A DNA stretch of 64,000 bases. It comes from an uncultured Halomonas sp. Lineage in GTDB: Bacteria; Pseudomonadota; Gammaproteobacteria; Pseudomonadales; Halomonadaceae. The first letter of the stretch is position 1. Each line of letters begins with the position of its first letter. This document shows, piece after piece, positions 7,626-17,349 of this stretch. Where the stretch lies: NCBI RefSeq assembly GCF_947500835.1, contig NZ_CANMTQ010000012.1, positions 60,106 to 124,105 of the forward strand, given 5' to 3'. The notes beneath the pieces were generated by a model. The model had not been told where the DNA came from. It did not search any database and saw nothing but the letters and a program-made list of their open reading frames with translations. The translations under genes and the position numbers were made by a program.

Positions 7626-9638
7626 TCACAGGATGTCGGTTGCCAGAATGCCATTGACCAGTTCTGATGAGGAAAACACCCGCTCCCCCGCGCCCTTCAG
7701 ACCCGACACAAGACAGACACCAACATCGGCACTACGCGTCTCTTCGCATTCAAGGGCATACAGATAACGAGCCCCCTCCTTTAACCTGTCGATGTGTTCG
7801 GAAAAGTTCTGAAAATAGAGCTCTACGACCTTGTTGTGCTCGTCGAGTACCGAAAAGAAAGGCGCCTCGAGCCGATTGTCGCCCACAAGAACGCCTCGGC
7901 CATTACTCCTGATCTCACCCTTGACCGTTGGCATACCCCATAACCCGCGGGCAAAACTCAGGTACTGCGTGACGTCGCCGCTGGTGTAGTAATCCCTGGT
8001 GTAAGCCGGCGCATTGGTTGTATCTGTCTCGAATAGCGAACGACCGAATCCTAGCGCCGTCTTGTCCGCCCCCATCAAGCTCATGAGCGTGGCCCCTACG
8101 TCCAGCATGGTGCCCTGCACTTGGCGCTCCCCTGGCGCTACGTCACTGTCGAATACCATCAGCAGGTTTTCGCGTTTATCCGCTTTTTCAATCAATGCCT
8201 GAGCATCGTTGATCATGGCCAGATGATCGGATAACACGACCAGCCGCGTGTCCTGGTAATAAGGTGAACTACGCACTCGATCGATGAAACGCGATACTAG
8301 CCGATCCGCACAGCGCAAGGCATTCAGCGTATTGATCTCGCCGTCCCGGTAGCGAACTTCCTTGCAGCTGGGCGATATATGACCATGGGGATGATGGGTA
8401 TCCATGGTTAGCGCGAAGAGAGCGAAAGGTGTCTCTTTTTTCGAGAGTTCGACAAATTCCGCGTAAGTACTTTCCAGCACTTCATCATCGTAAGCGCCCC
8501 AGACGGCGAACTTACCCTTGCTCTGCTGCCATTCTTTGAAATAGTGCTTGTCCCGCACGGTATTGAAACCGTGCTGCTCCAGGAAGCGCCCCTTGCCGGC
8601 AAATTCCGATGAAGAGCCGCCCATGTAAACCGTGTCGAAACCGTTTTCGCCAAGATACTCCGCGAAGCATTTTGCCTTGGGCAGGAAGTGAGCCACATTG
8701 CCCATCTCATTGGGTCCGGCGCCCGGCGTGACCAACGGCAGTCCGCACTGGGTATTGACGAGCCCGGCAATCGTCCAGCCGGCTCCAGGGGTTTGCTCGA
8801 TACCGGAAAAGTAGGCGGATTCATGGCGCAGAGCGCGCAGCTTCGGCAAAAGATCGGGGAAGAGTGTTTCGTCGAAATAAGTCGACTCGACGCTTTCCAG
8901 ATACAGCACAACAAGATTCTTGTCACGACTGAGGGTGCGCCGATCGGTGTTGTATAGCGCTTCAAGCCGACGTTCCTCATCGTTGTCCAACGTTGAGTAG
9001 GTCTGCGTCAACGCGACGATATTCTGGTGCCAAGGTGATGCCAGCCAGCCAGCGCCTACCAGTAGACACCCCAAGGCCAAGGATATCGCCGAGCCGTATT
9101 TTAGGTCATGGCCCGGGTCGTGTCGTGAAGACGACCCATGATCGAGCCGCTGAGACCGACGCCGCAGCCAGACCTTGACCAACGGCAGTAAAGGAAACAG
9201 GAGCGCTAGACTCACATAGGCCGTGAATACAACGATTTCCCGCAGGAACTGAGTATAGTCCGCACCTTCGGTACCACTGAAAAAGTGAAAGACGACGGAT
9301 TGATTGATGCCCACTCCGGTCATCATGTCCGCCACTCGCCATAGGCCCCAGAACAAAGTGTAGATAAAGCCAAGCACCCCCAATGCAATGGCCCAGGCAG
9401 AACGAATCGAGACGATTAATATCAATAGCCCCAACACGATCACCACGCCCAAGGCGTGCCAGGCAACCAGCGCTTCAAGGATGGTTTCACTCGTTACGGC
9501 AAAAAGGCTGGAAAGACGATCAGGCGCCAACAGCGGCCAATAGCTAAAGATGAGAAGACCGGCGATGAGGACAAACAGTGCAGCTATTGGCAAGTACCAG
9601 CCGAGCCGATTCTTGAGTGACGATAATTGTTTTTTCAT
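7626..9638 (-). CDS. opgB: OpgB/MdoB-like phosphoglycerol transferase (LTA-synthase family sulfatase fold)
   Basis: Inner-membrane enzyme of 670 residues, predicted to move phosphoglycerol from phosphatidylglycerol onto periplasmic glucans or another envelope glycan. About five transmembrane helices occupy the first 165 residues, followed by an alkaline-phosphatase/sulfatase-fold domain from about 235. The likely nucleophile is the Thr in the PGAGWTIAG motif, and VVLSDH provides metal ligands. The C-terminal portion after about 550 is a small beta-rich extension. The length (OpgB of E. coli is about 760) and overall pattern fit OpgB, but related LTA-synthase-like transferases for other glycans cannot be excluded. 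It has no opgGH neighbours here. Osmoregulated glucans would fit a salt-adapted organism. Confidence 0.8.
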   Translation of the reverse strand: MKKQLSSLKNRLGWYLPIAALFVLIAGLLIFSYWPLLAPDRLSSLFAVTSETILEALVAWHALGVVIVLGLLILIVSIRSAWAIALGVLGFIYTLFWGLWRVADMMTGVGINQSVVFHFFSGTEGADYTQFLREIVVFTAYVSLALLFPLLPLVKVWLRRRSQRLDHGSSSRHDPGHDLKYGSAISLALGCLLVGAGWLASPWHQNIVALTQTYSTLDNDEERRLEALYNTDRRTLSRDKNLVVLYLESVESTYFDETLFPDLLPKLRALRHESAYFSGIEQTPGAGWTIAGLVNTQCGLPLVTPGAGPNEMGNVAHFLPKAKCFAEYLGENGFDTVYMGGSSSEFAGKGRFLEQHGFNTVRDKHYFKEWQQSKGKFAVWGAYDDEVLESTYAEFVELSKKETPFALFALTMDTHHPHGHISPSCKEVRYRDGEINTLNALRCADRLVSRFIDRVRSSPYYQDTRLVVLSDHLAMINDAQALIEKADKRENLLMVFDSDVAPGERQVQGTMLDVGATLMSLMGADKTALGFGRSLFETDTTNAPAYTRDYYTSGDVTQYLSFARGLWGMPTVKGEIRSNGRGVLVGDNRLEAPFFSVLDEHNKVVELYFQNFSEHIDRLKEGARYLYALECEETRSADVGVCLVSGLKGAGERVFSSSELVNGILATDIL

Positions 9639-9736
9639 TCGTGCAGGCCTATGACCCTTGACCAGATTTCTTTATCTGGACATCAAACTGTCACCGTTGT
9701 GACTTGTTTCATAGGATGACACATTCCACGCAAGCA

Positions 9737-10546
9737 TCACTCATTAAAAAGTCGCATTTGCGCCGCCAACAAGCCCTTTGCCATTTCTACGAAACCCTCA
9801 CCGTGACTGGCCTCGCACAGCCATCGCGGAGCGTGGGTCAGTTTGCCTAAATGTGGAAAAATATTGGCCACTCCGACGCTCAGTGATACATCACGAAACA
9901 GGGGTTCATCATTGGGCGCATCGCCGATGAACAGTACACGTCGGGCTCGATCCCTGGCATCAAGCCCCAGATCTTCCACAAGAAGATGTCGCGCCATGAC
10001 CGCTTTATCGTGATCGCCAAACCAGGCATTGACATGAATCGAGCTGGCTCGAGCACTCGCGCCAGCCTCGTTGAACAGCGCGATCAGCTTTGCGACCTGC
10101 TTGCTGTCCAAGGGGTCCACATCCTGGGCATGATCGATCGCTACATCGACGAGGCGATAGGGCTGATCCGCAGCGAGTCGCGCCTCGGGGACTTGCTGCA
10201 GCGCTCGCTCTGCAATAGTCAGCAACTGCCGCTGTTCTGCCTGCAATTCATCCAGCGGCCGAATGAAATACTGTTCGAGCCGGCCGTGCTTGTTCAAGCG
10301 AAAACGAAACGCCCCACTCTCGCCAATAACAGCACTGACCGGCCAGGCCCGCACGATATGATCACACCAGCCGGCACAGCCTCCGGTGATGGGAATGACC
10401 CGGATTCCCGACGCCATTAGATCGCTCATGGCATACAGGGTCGCCGGCGCCAGCTTGCCGTGACGGGTCAATGTATCGTCAACATCAGTGAGCACGATAT
10501 CGACTTGGGCCAATAGCTCTGGATCAGCATCGGCAAAACGCGTCAT
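9737..10546 (-). CDS. HAD-superfamily (IIB) sugar-phosphatase-like hydrolase
   Basis: Cytoplasmic phosphatase-like protein of 269 residues. Motif I is DVDDT (21-25), with the nucleophile and acid Asp both present; motif II is the Thr of PITGG; the motif IV metal site is FIGDAPNDEPLF. A cap region between motifs II and III marks the Cof/SPP-like IIB class, which acts on sugar phosphates (for example mannosyl-3-phosphoglycerate or sucrose-6-phosphate). The substrate is not known. The ATG at 10546 is directly preceded by GGAAAGGAGA; a longer start at 10570 lies upstream of this signal and is rejected. It reads toward opgB with 98 bases between and might be co-transcribed. Confidence 0.85.
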   Translation of the reverse strand: MTRFADADPELLAQVDIVLTDVDDTLTRHGKLAPATLYAMSDLMASGIRVIPITGGCAGWCDHIVRAWPVSAVIGESGAFRFRLNKHGRLEQYFIRPLDELQAEQRQLLTIAERALQQVPEARLAADQPYRLVDVAIDHAQDVDPLDSKQVAKLIALFNEAGASARASSIHVNAWFGDHDKAVMARHLLVEDLGLDARDRARRVLFIGDAPNDEPLFRDVSLSVGVANIFPHLGKLTHAPRWLCEASHGEGFVEMAKGLLAAQMRLFNE

Positions 10547-10693
10547 GTTTTCTCCTTTCCTGGTTGGCATCTGGTAACGGCTATACGCCCTTGTGCTAAT
10601 TGAAGCTTTTGAGATTGCTATCTACTCTGATCCCTGTGTGCCGCAATAGCCCGACCCGATAACAAACCCAATATGGGATAAGGAGCTTTCGCC

Positions 10694-11695
10694 ATGTCGA
10701 CTTCCATTCGAGTACAGCCTATTCGTCGGTTGACGCTGGGAACCATCATCGCCACGTTATTGGCGCCCGCCATCAATGTCATGGCCGCCGAACAAGAATG
10801 TTCCAACCGCGGCGCCTTGGCTCCCATGTACTGCGATGCCAACAATGATCTGGTCGCAGACACACCAAGCGATTCATCCAAACTGCTTGATCCGGACACC
10901 TTGATCTTTGCTTATACCCCGGTGGAGGACCCGGCGATCTATGCGGATATCTGGGAGCCGTTCATTGAACACCTAGCCGAAGAGACCGGCAAGGACGTGC
11001 GCTTTTTCGCGGTGCAATCCAACTCCGCCGAGATCGAGGCCATGCGCAGCAATCGTATCCATATTGCGGGGTTCTCCACTGGCCCGACGCCCTTTGCCGT
11101 AAACCTGGCGGGTGCAGTGCCCTTTGCGATCATGGGCTCCGAGGATGGCAATTTCGGCTACACCTTGCAGGTCTATACCCGCAAGGATAGCGGTATCGAT
11201 GAGTTGAAGGATCTCGAGGGCAAGCGTGTAGCCCACACTTCCCCCACCTCCAACTCCGGCAACCAGGCGCCCCGGGCCCTGTTCCCCAAGGAGGGCATCG
11301 TGCCCGGCGAGGACTACGAAGTGGTCTATTCCGGCTCCCACGATCAGTCCATGCTCGGTGTGGTGGCCGGGGATTACGATGCCGCCCCGGTCGCCTCGGA
11401 GGTAGTCGATCGCATGGCGGATCGCGGGCTCTATGACCCGGAAGAGGTCAAGATCGTGTTCGAGTCAAAACGCTTCCCGACAACCTCCTATACCCATGCC
11501 CACAACCTCAAGCCGGAACTCGCCGAAAAGATCAAGGAGGCTTTCATGAGCTTCGACATGCAGGGAACGGCGCTGGGCGAGGAGTTCACCGGCGTCACCC
11601 AGTTCGTTCCCATCAGCTACAAGGAGGACTGGGAGGTTATCAGAGACATTCAGGAAGCGAATGGGATTAGCTACACCCGCGAGAACATCGAATAG
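10694..11695 (+). CDS. phnD: phosphonate/phosphite ABC transporter substrate-binding protein
   Basis: Periplasmic binding protein of 333 residues with a Sec-type signal (hydrophobic core 13-29, cleavage likely near VMAA). The mature domain shows the PhnD/PtxB pattern: LIFAYTPVEDP at the start, a SNSAEIEAMRSNRIHIAGFSTGP ligand-loop region and the HTSPTSNSG phosphate-group-binding segment. It would capture phosphonates, phosphite or a similar oxyanion for the downstream phnC-phnE-phnE importer. RBS AAGGAG precedes the ATG. No PHO-box is evident in the 120 bases upstream. The exact ligand cannot be told because no C-P lyase or phosphite dehydrogenase gene lies in the window. Confidence 0.93.
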   Translation: MSTSIRVQPIRRLTLGTIIATLLAPAINVMAAEQECSNRGALAPMYCDANNDLVADTPSDSSKLLDPDTLIFAYTPVEDPAIYADIWEPFIEHLAEETGKDVRFFAVQSNSAEIEAMRSNRIHIAGFSTGPTPFAVNLAGAVPFAIMGSEDGNFGYTLQVYTRKDSGIDELKDLEGKRVAHTSPTSNSGNQAPRALFPKEGIVPGEDYEVVYSGSHDQSMLGVVAGDYDAAPVASEVVDRMADRGLYDPEEVKIVFESKRFPTTSYTHAHNLKPELAEKIKEAFMSFDMQGTALGEEFTGVTQFVPISYKEDWEVIRDIQEANGISYTRENIE

Positions 11696-11704
11696 GGCCT
11701 TCCA

Positions 11705-12490
11705 ATGCTTCGCATTTCTCGCTTGGTCAAGCGCTACGGCAACGGCGAACCGGTGCTCAAGGATCTCGATCTGGAGGTGCCGGGGGAGTCAGTCGTCTCG
11801 ATCATCGGCGCCTCCGGCGCCGGCAAGAGCACGTTGCTGCGCTGTATCAATCGCCTGGTCGAGCCGACCTCCGGCAGCATACTGCTCAACGATCTGGAAC
11901 TCACCACCCTCAAGCGAGAAAATCTGCGCAAGGCCCGCCGACGCATCGGCATGATCTTTCAAGGCTTCAATCTGGTCGATCGGCTCACGGTAATGGAGAA
12001 CGTGCAGTGCGGCCGCCTGGGCTACATTCCTTACTGGCGTGCCGCTCTGCGCCGTTATCCCGCGGAGGACATCGAGCGCGCCTTTCAGCTCATGGAGCGG
12101 GTGGGCATTGCCCATTACGCCAACAAGCGCGCCGATGAGCTTTCCGGGGGCGAGCGTCAGCGCGTCGGCGTGGTGCGTGCCTTGATGCAAGACCCGGACA
12201 TCTTGCTCGCAGACGAACCCACTGCCTCCCTGGACCCGGTCACGTCCCGTCAGATCATGGAATTGCTACAGCGTCTCGCGAATGAACTGCACCTGCCAGT
12301 GCTGATCAATATTCACAACGTCAGCGAGGCCAAGGAGTTCACCCAGCGCATCGTCGGCATGCGCTTTGGGCGTATCATCTTCGATGGCAAGCCCGACGAT
12401 CTGGATCAGGACGCCATGGATTCGGTGTATAGCGGCACATCGGAAGACAAGAAGGCGTCTGCTCCGGACACCGACAAGGTCGCAACATGA
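11705..12490 (+). CDS. phnC: phosphonate/phosphite ABC transporter ATP-binding protein
   Basis: Cytoplasmic ATPase of 261 residues that powers the importer. Walker A is GASGAGKST (35-43), the ABC signature LSGGERQRV, and Walker B ILLADEPTASLDP; Q-loop IFQGFNLVDRLTV and the PhnC-type insert around GRLGYIPYWR are present. The start lies 9 bases after phnD and the stop overlaps phnE by 4 bases (ATGA), so the genes are translationally coupled. The C-terminal 20 residues are charged and probably disordered. Confidence 0.96.
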   Translation: MLRISRLVKRYGNGEPVLKDLDLEVPGESVVSIIGASGAGKSTLLRCINRLVEPTSGSILLNDLELTTLKRENLRKARRRIGMIFQGFNLVDRLTVMENVQCGRLGYIPYWRAALRRYPAEDIERAFQLMERVGIAHYANKRADELSGGERQRVGVVRALMQDPDILLADEPTASLDPVTSRQIMELLQRLANELHLPVLINIHNVSEAKEFTQRIVGMRFGRIIFDGKPDDLDQDAMDSVYSGTSEDKKASAPDTDKVAT

Positions 12491-13299
12491 GCAGCAACAC
12501 GACGACGGCAACAACGCCGCGCCAGTGGCGCAAGGCGCCCTTCATTGCCAACCCCTGGTTGCGCTGGGGCTTGCTGATCGGTTTCGCTATCTACGCTGCC
12601 TGGGCGATCACCACCCTGCCCTTTGATTGGGCGCGCATCAGTGAAGGTATGGAGCGCGCCGCCCGCATCTTCGGCGGCGCCTTTCCGCCCAACTTCGATC
12701 GTGGCGGTCTGCTGCTGAAAGGATTTCTCGAAAGTTTACAGATTGCCATTCTCTCGACTCTACTCGGACTGGCGTTGAGTGTGCCGATTGCCTTTATGGC
12801 AGCCCGCAATATCGCGCCCCTGCCCATTTATCTGCTCGGGCGTATCTTGATCATCGTCGCCCGCAGTTTCCATCCGGTCATCGTCGCCATCTTGTTCGTC
12901 AAGGCCGTGGGCTTTGGCCCGGTGGCGGGGATCCTGACCTTGACCATCTATTCCATCGGCTTCGTTGCCAAGATGCTCGCGGAGCGCATCGAGGAGATCG
13001 ACTGGGGCCAGGTGGAGGCCCTGCGCAGTACCGGTACAGGCACGTTCACCGTGCTGCAATTCGGCGTGCTGCCGCAGATCATGCCGCGCCAGATTGGCCT
13101 GTCTATCTATCAACTGGACAGCAACCTGCGCGCTTCGGCAGTAGTGGGCATCGTCGGCGCCGGCGGCATCGGCTCGACTCTGATGAACGCCTTCGGCCGC
13201 TATGACTATGACTTCGCGTTGGCGATCACCCTGGTGATCATCGCCGTCATCCTGGTCAGCGAAGCGATCAGTGGGCGCATTCGGAAGAATATCTGGTGA
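12487..13299 (+). CDS. phnE: phosphonate/phosphite ABC transporter permease, first copy
   Basis: Inner-membrane permease of 270 residues with about six transmembrane helices. The binding-protein-dependent transport signature lies near the EEIDWGQVEALRSTGTG loop, which contacts PhnC. It overlaps phnC by 4 bases. With the second permease gene it would form the heterodimeric membrane channel. Confidence 0.95.
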   Translation: MSSNTTTATTPRQWRKAPFIANPWLRWGLLIGFAIYAAWAITTLPFDWARISEGMERAARIFGGAFPPNFDRGGLLLKGFLESLQIAILSTLLGLALSVPIAFMAARNIAPLPIYLLGRILIIVARSFHPVIVAILFVKAVGFGPVAGILTLTIYSIGFVAKMLAERIEEIDWGQVEALRSTGTGTFTVLQFGVLPQIMPRQIGLSIYQLDSNLRASAVVGIVGAGGIGSTLMNAFGRYDYDFALAITLVIIAVILVSEAISGRIRKNIW

Positions 13300-13311
13300 A
13301 AGGAGCATCTG

Positions 13312-14112
13312 GTGAAGCAATCCGTTGCTGATCGCGCCTGGTCGCGCCATACCGGGCGTCAACGCTGGGTCCGGTTTGCCAGTCTGCTCGCCGTGGCGGC
13401 CGCCGCGGGCTGGTCCTTGACCAGCATCGATATCATTTGGCCCTGGGTATGGGATGCGCCCGCCCAGATCGGCGATCTTTTCAAGCGCATGGTGCCGCCG
13501 GACGTTTCCGCCATCAGGGCCATCACCTGGGCGCTGATCGAGACGCTCAATATCGCCACTATTGCCACTTTTTTTGCGGTCTTTCTCTCGCTGCCGGTGG
13601 CCTATATCTCGGCCCAGAATACCACCCCCAACCGGGCAACCCTGTGGCTTGGGCGTTTCATTCTGGTCTCGAGCCGTTCGGTGAACACCCTGATCTGGGC
13701 GTTGTTGTTCGTGGCAATCTTCGGCCCGGGGGTGCTTGCGGGCATCGTCGCCATCATGTTCCGCTCCCTGGGGTTTCTCGGCAAACTGATGGGCGAGGCC
13801 ATCGAGGAGATCGATCGGCGCCCGGTCGAGGCCTTGGAAGCCACCGGCGCCTCCCGGGCCAAGGTCATTCTCTATGCGATCGTGCCTCAGGTGGTGCCGA
13901 CCTTCTTTGCCGTGAGCATCCTGCGCTGGGACATCAACCTGCGGGAATCTACGGTGCTGGGGTTGGTTGGCGCCGGGGGCATCGGTGTGATTTTACAAGG
14001 CGCCATCGATATGCTGGATTGGCGCACCGTAGCCACCATCCTGCTGGCCATCATCGTGCTGGTGATCGCCGGTGAGGCGCTGGCAGCCTGGCTGCGCAAG
14101 AAGGTAATCTGA
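13312..14112 (+). CDS. phnE: phosphonate/phosphite ABC transporter permease, second copy
   Basis: Second six-helix permease (266 residues), homologous to its neighbour and bearing the coupling loop EEIDRRPVEALEATGAS. The start is a GTG at 13312 with AAAGGAG nine bases upstream; no nearby ATG gives a full N-terminus. It lies 12 bases after the first permease and closes the phnDCEE operon. It is convergent with the next glycosyltransferase with only 14 bases between and no visible terminator. Confidence 0.95.
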   Translation: MKQSVADRAWSRHTGRQRWVRFASLLAVAAAAGWSLTSIDIIWPWVWDAPAQIGDLFKRMVPPDVSAIRAITWALIETLNIATIATFFAVFLSLPVAYISAQNTTPNRATLWLGRFILVSSRSVNTLIWALLFVAIFGPGVLAGIVAIMFRSLGFLGKLMGEAIEEIDRRPVEALEATGASRAKVILYAIVPQVVPTFFAVSILRWDINLRESTVLGLVGAGGIGVILQGAIDMLDWRTVATILLAIIVLVIAGEALAAWLRKKVI

Positions 14113-14126
14113 TCCCGCTTTGGGGT

Positions 14127-15173
14127 TTAGTCTTTAGCCAGTAGCCGTTCATAGAGCGCCACGTAATCTCGAGCCATGCGCTCGCGGGTAAAGCGCGTCA
14201 TGAAACACTCCCTTACGACGCGTCGATCCAGCGCATCGATGTTTTCCACTGCCCAGCACGCCTCTTCCATACTCTCGACGATATAGCCATTCACTCCATG
14301 CTCGATGATTTCCTCGACGGCCCCGTTGCGCCAGGCGATGACCGGCGTGCCGCAGGCCATGGCCTCGATCATCACAAGCCCGAAAGGTTCCGGCCAATCG
14401 ATTGGGAATAGTAGTGCTTCGGCATGGCCTAGCAGCCGCGCTTTTTGCTGGTCATCAACCGGGCCTATATAGCGAATATCGTCATTCAATCGAGGCTTGA
14501 CCCGATGGTCGAAATACCCTGGATTACCCACGTCGATGCCCCCAGCCAGCTGCAATGATCTGCCCGTTGCCAGGGCAATATCGATTGCTCTATCCGGGCG
14601 CTTTTGATCCGTCATGCGACCAACGAACGTTAGATATCCCTTGCTTTGTTCAACGAAGGAAAAACGCCTAGGATCCAACCCATGATGCACGATTCCCGCT
14701 CGGTTACTGGCAGGGATGCTCTCGGCCTGAGCTTGGGAGATCGCCGCCACCGGCAGATCGGGAAAGCTTGAGAAAAACAGCTGGCGATCTCGCTCATCGA
14801 CGCGCCAGTGAATCGTGGTGAGACTCTTTTTGCGGTGTTCTCCCAATAACGCCGCATGAAAAAATTCACCATGGCAATGCAGGATATCGAACTCCAATAT
14901 TCTTCCATGTAATTTATCCAATAGCGCGGCTTCCAGAACGCCGGGAGTGCCAGGCGGCAACTCGCCTTCATCCTGTTGCAGCCGGGCAAGACTGGGTAGC
15001 GCAGTAATCAATCTAGCGGAGGTCCGGCTGTCGCTGGAGGCAAATAAGGTAACTTCATGACCTAAAGCGATCAGCCCTTCTGTCAGGTCATGAACGATGC
15101 GCTCCGTGCCACCGTAATGCATGGGGGGAATGGGAAAAATAACGGGAGCGATTTGTGCTATACGTAATGCCAT
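14127..15173 (-). CDS. glycosyltransferase family 4
   Basis: Predicted GT-B, retaining glycosyltransferase of 348 residues. The N-terminal domain opens with the acceptor-site pattern PPMHYGGTERIVHDLTEGL, and the C-terminal domain has the E-x7-E nucleotide-sugar motif (EPFGLVMIEAMACGTPVIAW). It is cytoplasmic or peripheral. It is transcribed divergently from the sucrose-phosphate synthase gene across a 106-base gap. Sugar donor and acceptor are unknown; the context suggests work on a soluble glycoside or an exported glycan. Confidence 0.88.
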   Translation of the reverse strand: MALRIAQIAPVIFPIPPMHYGGTERIVHDLTEGLIALGHEVTLFASSDSRTSARLITALPSLARLQQDEGELPPGTPGVLEAALLDKLHGRILEFDILHCHGEFFHAALLGEHRKKSLTTIHWRVDERDRQLFFSSFPDLPVAAISQAQAESIPASNRAGIVHHGLDPRRFSFVEQSKGYLTFVGRMTDQKRPDRAIDIALATGRSLQLAGGIDVGNPGYFDHRVKPRLNDDIRYIGPVDDQQKARLLGHAEALLFPIDWPEPFGLVMIEAMACGTPVIAWRNGAVEEIIEHGVNGYIVESMEEACWAVENIDALDRRVVRECFMTRFTRERMARDYVALYERLLAKD

Positions 15174-15279
15174 CTTGATCCATACCCAGGAATTGGCGTT
15201 CTGTTACCCAGTCGAGGAAGCCCAGGAATACGCCTGCTTGCAAAGATGTGCCGGGCTTCCCCAACACGGAAGTAAGCAT

Positions 15280-17349
15280 ATGGTCATATTACATATTGCA
15301 CTACAAGGATGTTTGCGTGGTCGAGAGGTCGAATACGGTCTGACCGCGGACACTGGCGGGCATATTCGCTATCTGCTTGAGCTGGTCGAGACCTCTGCCC
15401 AGGACCCGAGTATCGAGCGCATCGACATCGCTACTCGCGCCTTTGTAAGCAATTATTCGAAAGACTACGACACCCCATGCGAAGTCATCGATGCCAAGAC
15501 CCGGATTCTACGCTTTCGTACTGCCATCCCGGGCTATCTCCCTAAAGAAGCACTATGGACGGAGCTGGATTCCTTTACCGAGGCGCTGGATGCGTATATA
15601 CGATCCCAGGACACGAAACCGGATATCATTCATGCCCACTATGCGGATGCCGCGGAAGTGGCGGCGGTCATCAAGCAGCGCCACGGCATTCCTTTCGTGT
15701 TTACCGCTCACTCCTTGGGACAGGTAAAGCGGGGTACCTTCACGCAGTGCAATACCTCTCCCCCTCAGGAAGAACTGGATGCACTCGAACGGCGCATCGC
15801 TTTCGAGGAGCGAGCGCTGCAAAAAGCAGACCTGATCATTGCTAGCAGCCGCGACGAAGCGGAAGTGCAATATGCGGATTATACCCATTACGATCCGGGC
15901 AAGATTCGCATCGTGCCCCCTGGCAGCAATCTTGATGCCTTTCAAAATGCGCCTACTTGTAATCGCATCGATCAGATCATCAACCGCTTTCTCATCGATC
16001 CTGACAAGCCTCCTCTTCTTGCCATTGCCCGCCCGGTCACCAAGAAGAATCTTGCTACGTTGATAAAAGCCTATGGCGAATCTCCCAAGCTTCAGGAGAA
16101 GGCCAATCTAGTGCTCATTGCCGGCACTCGGGACGATATCGATAGCCTGGAACCGGAGATCGCTGACAATCTTTGCGAGATTTTGTACCTGATCGACAAG
16201 TACGATCTGTATGGCAAGATCGCCTATCCCAAACAACACGAATCAGCAGATATTCCTGCCATTTATGCCTATGCTCGGGTGCGTCGTGGCGTTTTCGTCA
16301 ATCCGGCTTTCAACGAACCTTTCGGCTTGACACTACTAGAAGCATCCGCTGCGGGTTTACCCTTGATTGCAACGGAAAGCGGTGGCCCCAATGACATCAT
16401 CAAGCGATGTCAGAACGGTATCCTGGTCGATCCTCATTCCACTTCCAGCATTCGCGAGGCAGCACTTGAGCTGCTCTGCAGTGAAATAACTTGGCAACGC
16501 TATGCCAAAGGTGGATTGCTCGCCATAAGCGCCTTCAACTGGCATGGCCATGTGGGTCGATATCATGAACTACTTGGCAGGCTTTGTAGAAAACCAGAGC
16601 CGCAGCCCAGATTCAATAGTTTTCTGATTACCGATATCGACAATACGCTGCTAGGCTCTCCGGAATGTGCCAAGACGTTCTGCCGGTGGCGCAGGGGACA
16701 AGTGTCTCTTGGTTTCGGTGTGGCCACAGGACGAAGCCTGCACAGCGCCTTGGATATTTTAAGCATGGAAGGCACGCCCTACCCTGAGGTCATGATTACC
16801 TCGGTAGGCTCTGAAATCTATTTTTTAGCGGACAACGGTACGACCTATCAGCGCGATGACACCTGGTCGAAAATCATCGCCGAGGGGTGGCGTCGTCAGG
16901 CAATAATCGAAATTTTGGCCCAGGTTCCTGGACTGACACCGCAAAGCCCGCTCGAGCAGCGCCGCTTCAAGCTCAGCTATTTGACCGAGGGGCTAACATC
17001 CCTCAACGAGCGGATACGCACATTGCTCCAGGATCAGGGCCTGGCCTGCACCGTGATACATAGTCATGGTCGCTATCTGGATATTCTTCCCGCGCTGGCG
17101 TCCAAGGGCGCGGCAGTCGAGCATGTCAGGCAACACTATGGCTTGCCAAAGGAGAGGGTTTTCGTGGCGGGTGATTCCGGTAACGATGTAGAAATGCTGC
17201 GGGCCATGCCCTGTTCGATCATTGTGGCCAACTTCTCCGACAAGCTGGTAAGCCACCCTGCCCTGACCCACGCCTATCTCGCCAAGTCCAGCTACGCCCG
17301 GGGCGTGATAGAGGGAGTGACCCATTTTCGCAAGCGCAAAGGCCCATGA
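15280..17349 (+). CDS. sps: bifunctional sucrose-phosphate synthase / sucrose-phosphate phosphatase
   Basis: Predicted to join UDP-glucose and fructose-6-phosphate to sucrose-6-phosphate and then dephosphorylate it, giving sucrose, a compatible solute. The 689-residue protein has a GT4 SPS-like half (1 to about 440) with the N-terminal TADTGGHIRYLLELV pattern and E-x7-E motif (NEPFGLTLLE near 345). The HAD-IIB phosphatase half has an intact motif I DIDNT (about 452) and motif IV GDSGND (about 630). In some bacterial and plant SPS the HAD half is degenerate; here the key Asp residues are kept. An upstream in-frame extension to 15121 overlaps the divergent gene; ATG 15280 with GGAAGTAAG upstream is preferred. 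Mannosylfructose-phosphate synthase is an alternative. Confidence 0.85.
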   Translation: MVILHIALQGCLRGREVEYGLTADTGGHIRYLLELVETSAQDPSIERIDIATRAFVSNYSKDYDTPCEVIDAKTRILRFRTAIPGYLPKEALWTELDSFTEALDAYIRSQDTKPDIIHAHYADAAEVAAVIKQRHGIPFVFTAHSLGQVKRGTFTQCNTSPPQEELDALERRIAFEERALQKADLIIASSRDEAEVQYADYTHYDPGKIRIVPPGSNLDAFQNAPTCNRIDQIINRFLIDPDKPPLLAIARPVTKKNLATLIKAYGESPKLQEKANLVLIAGTRDDIDSLEPEIADNLCEILYLIDKYDLYGKIAYPKQHESADIPAIYAYARVRRGVFVNPAFNEPFGLTLLEASAAGLPLIATESGGPNDIIKRCQNGILVDPHSTSSIREAALELLCSEITWQRYAKGGLLAISAFNWHGHVGRYHELLGRLCRKPEPQPRFNSFLITDIDNTLLGSPECAKTFCRWRRGQVSLGFGVATGRSLHSALDILSMEGTPYPEVMITSVGSEIYFLADNGTTYQRDDTWSKIIAEGWRRQAIIEILAQVPGLTPQSPLEQRRFKLSYLTEGLTSLNERIRTLLQDQGLACTVIHSHGRYLDILPALASKGAAVEHVRQHYGLPKERVFVAGDSGNDVEMLRAMPCSIIVANFSDKLVSHPALTHAYLAKSSYARGVIEGVTHFRKRKGP

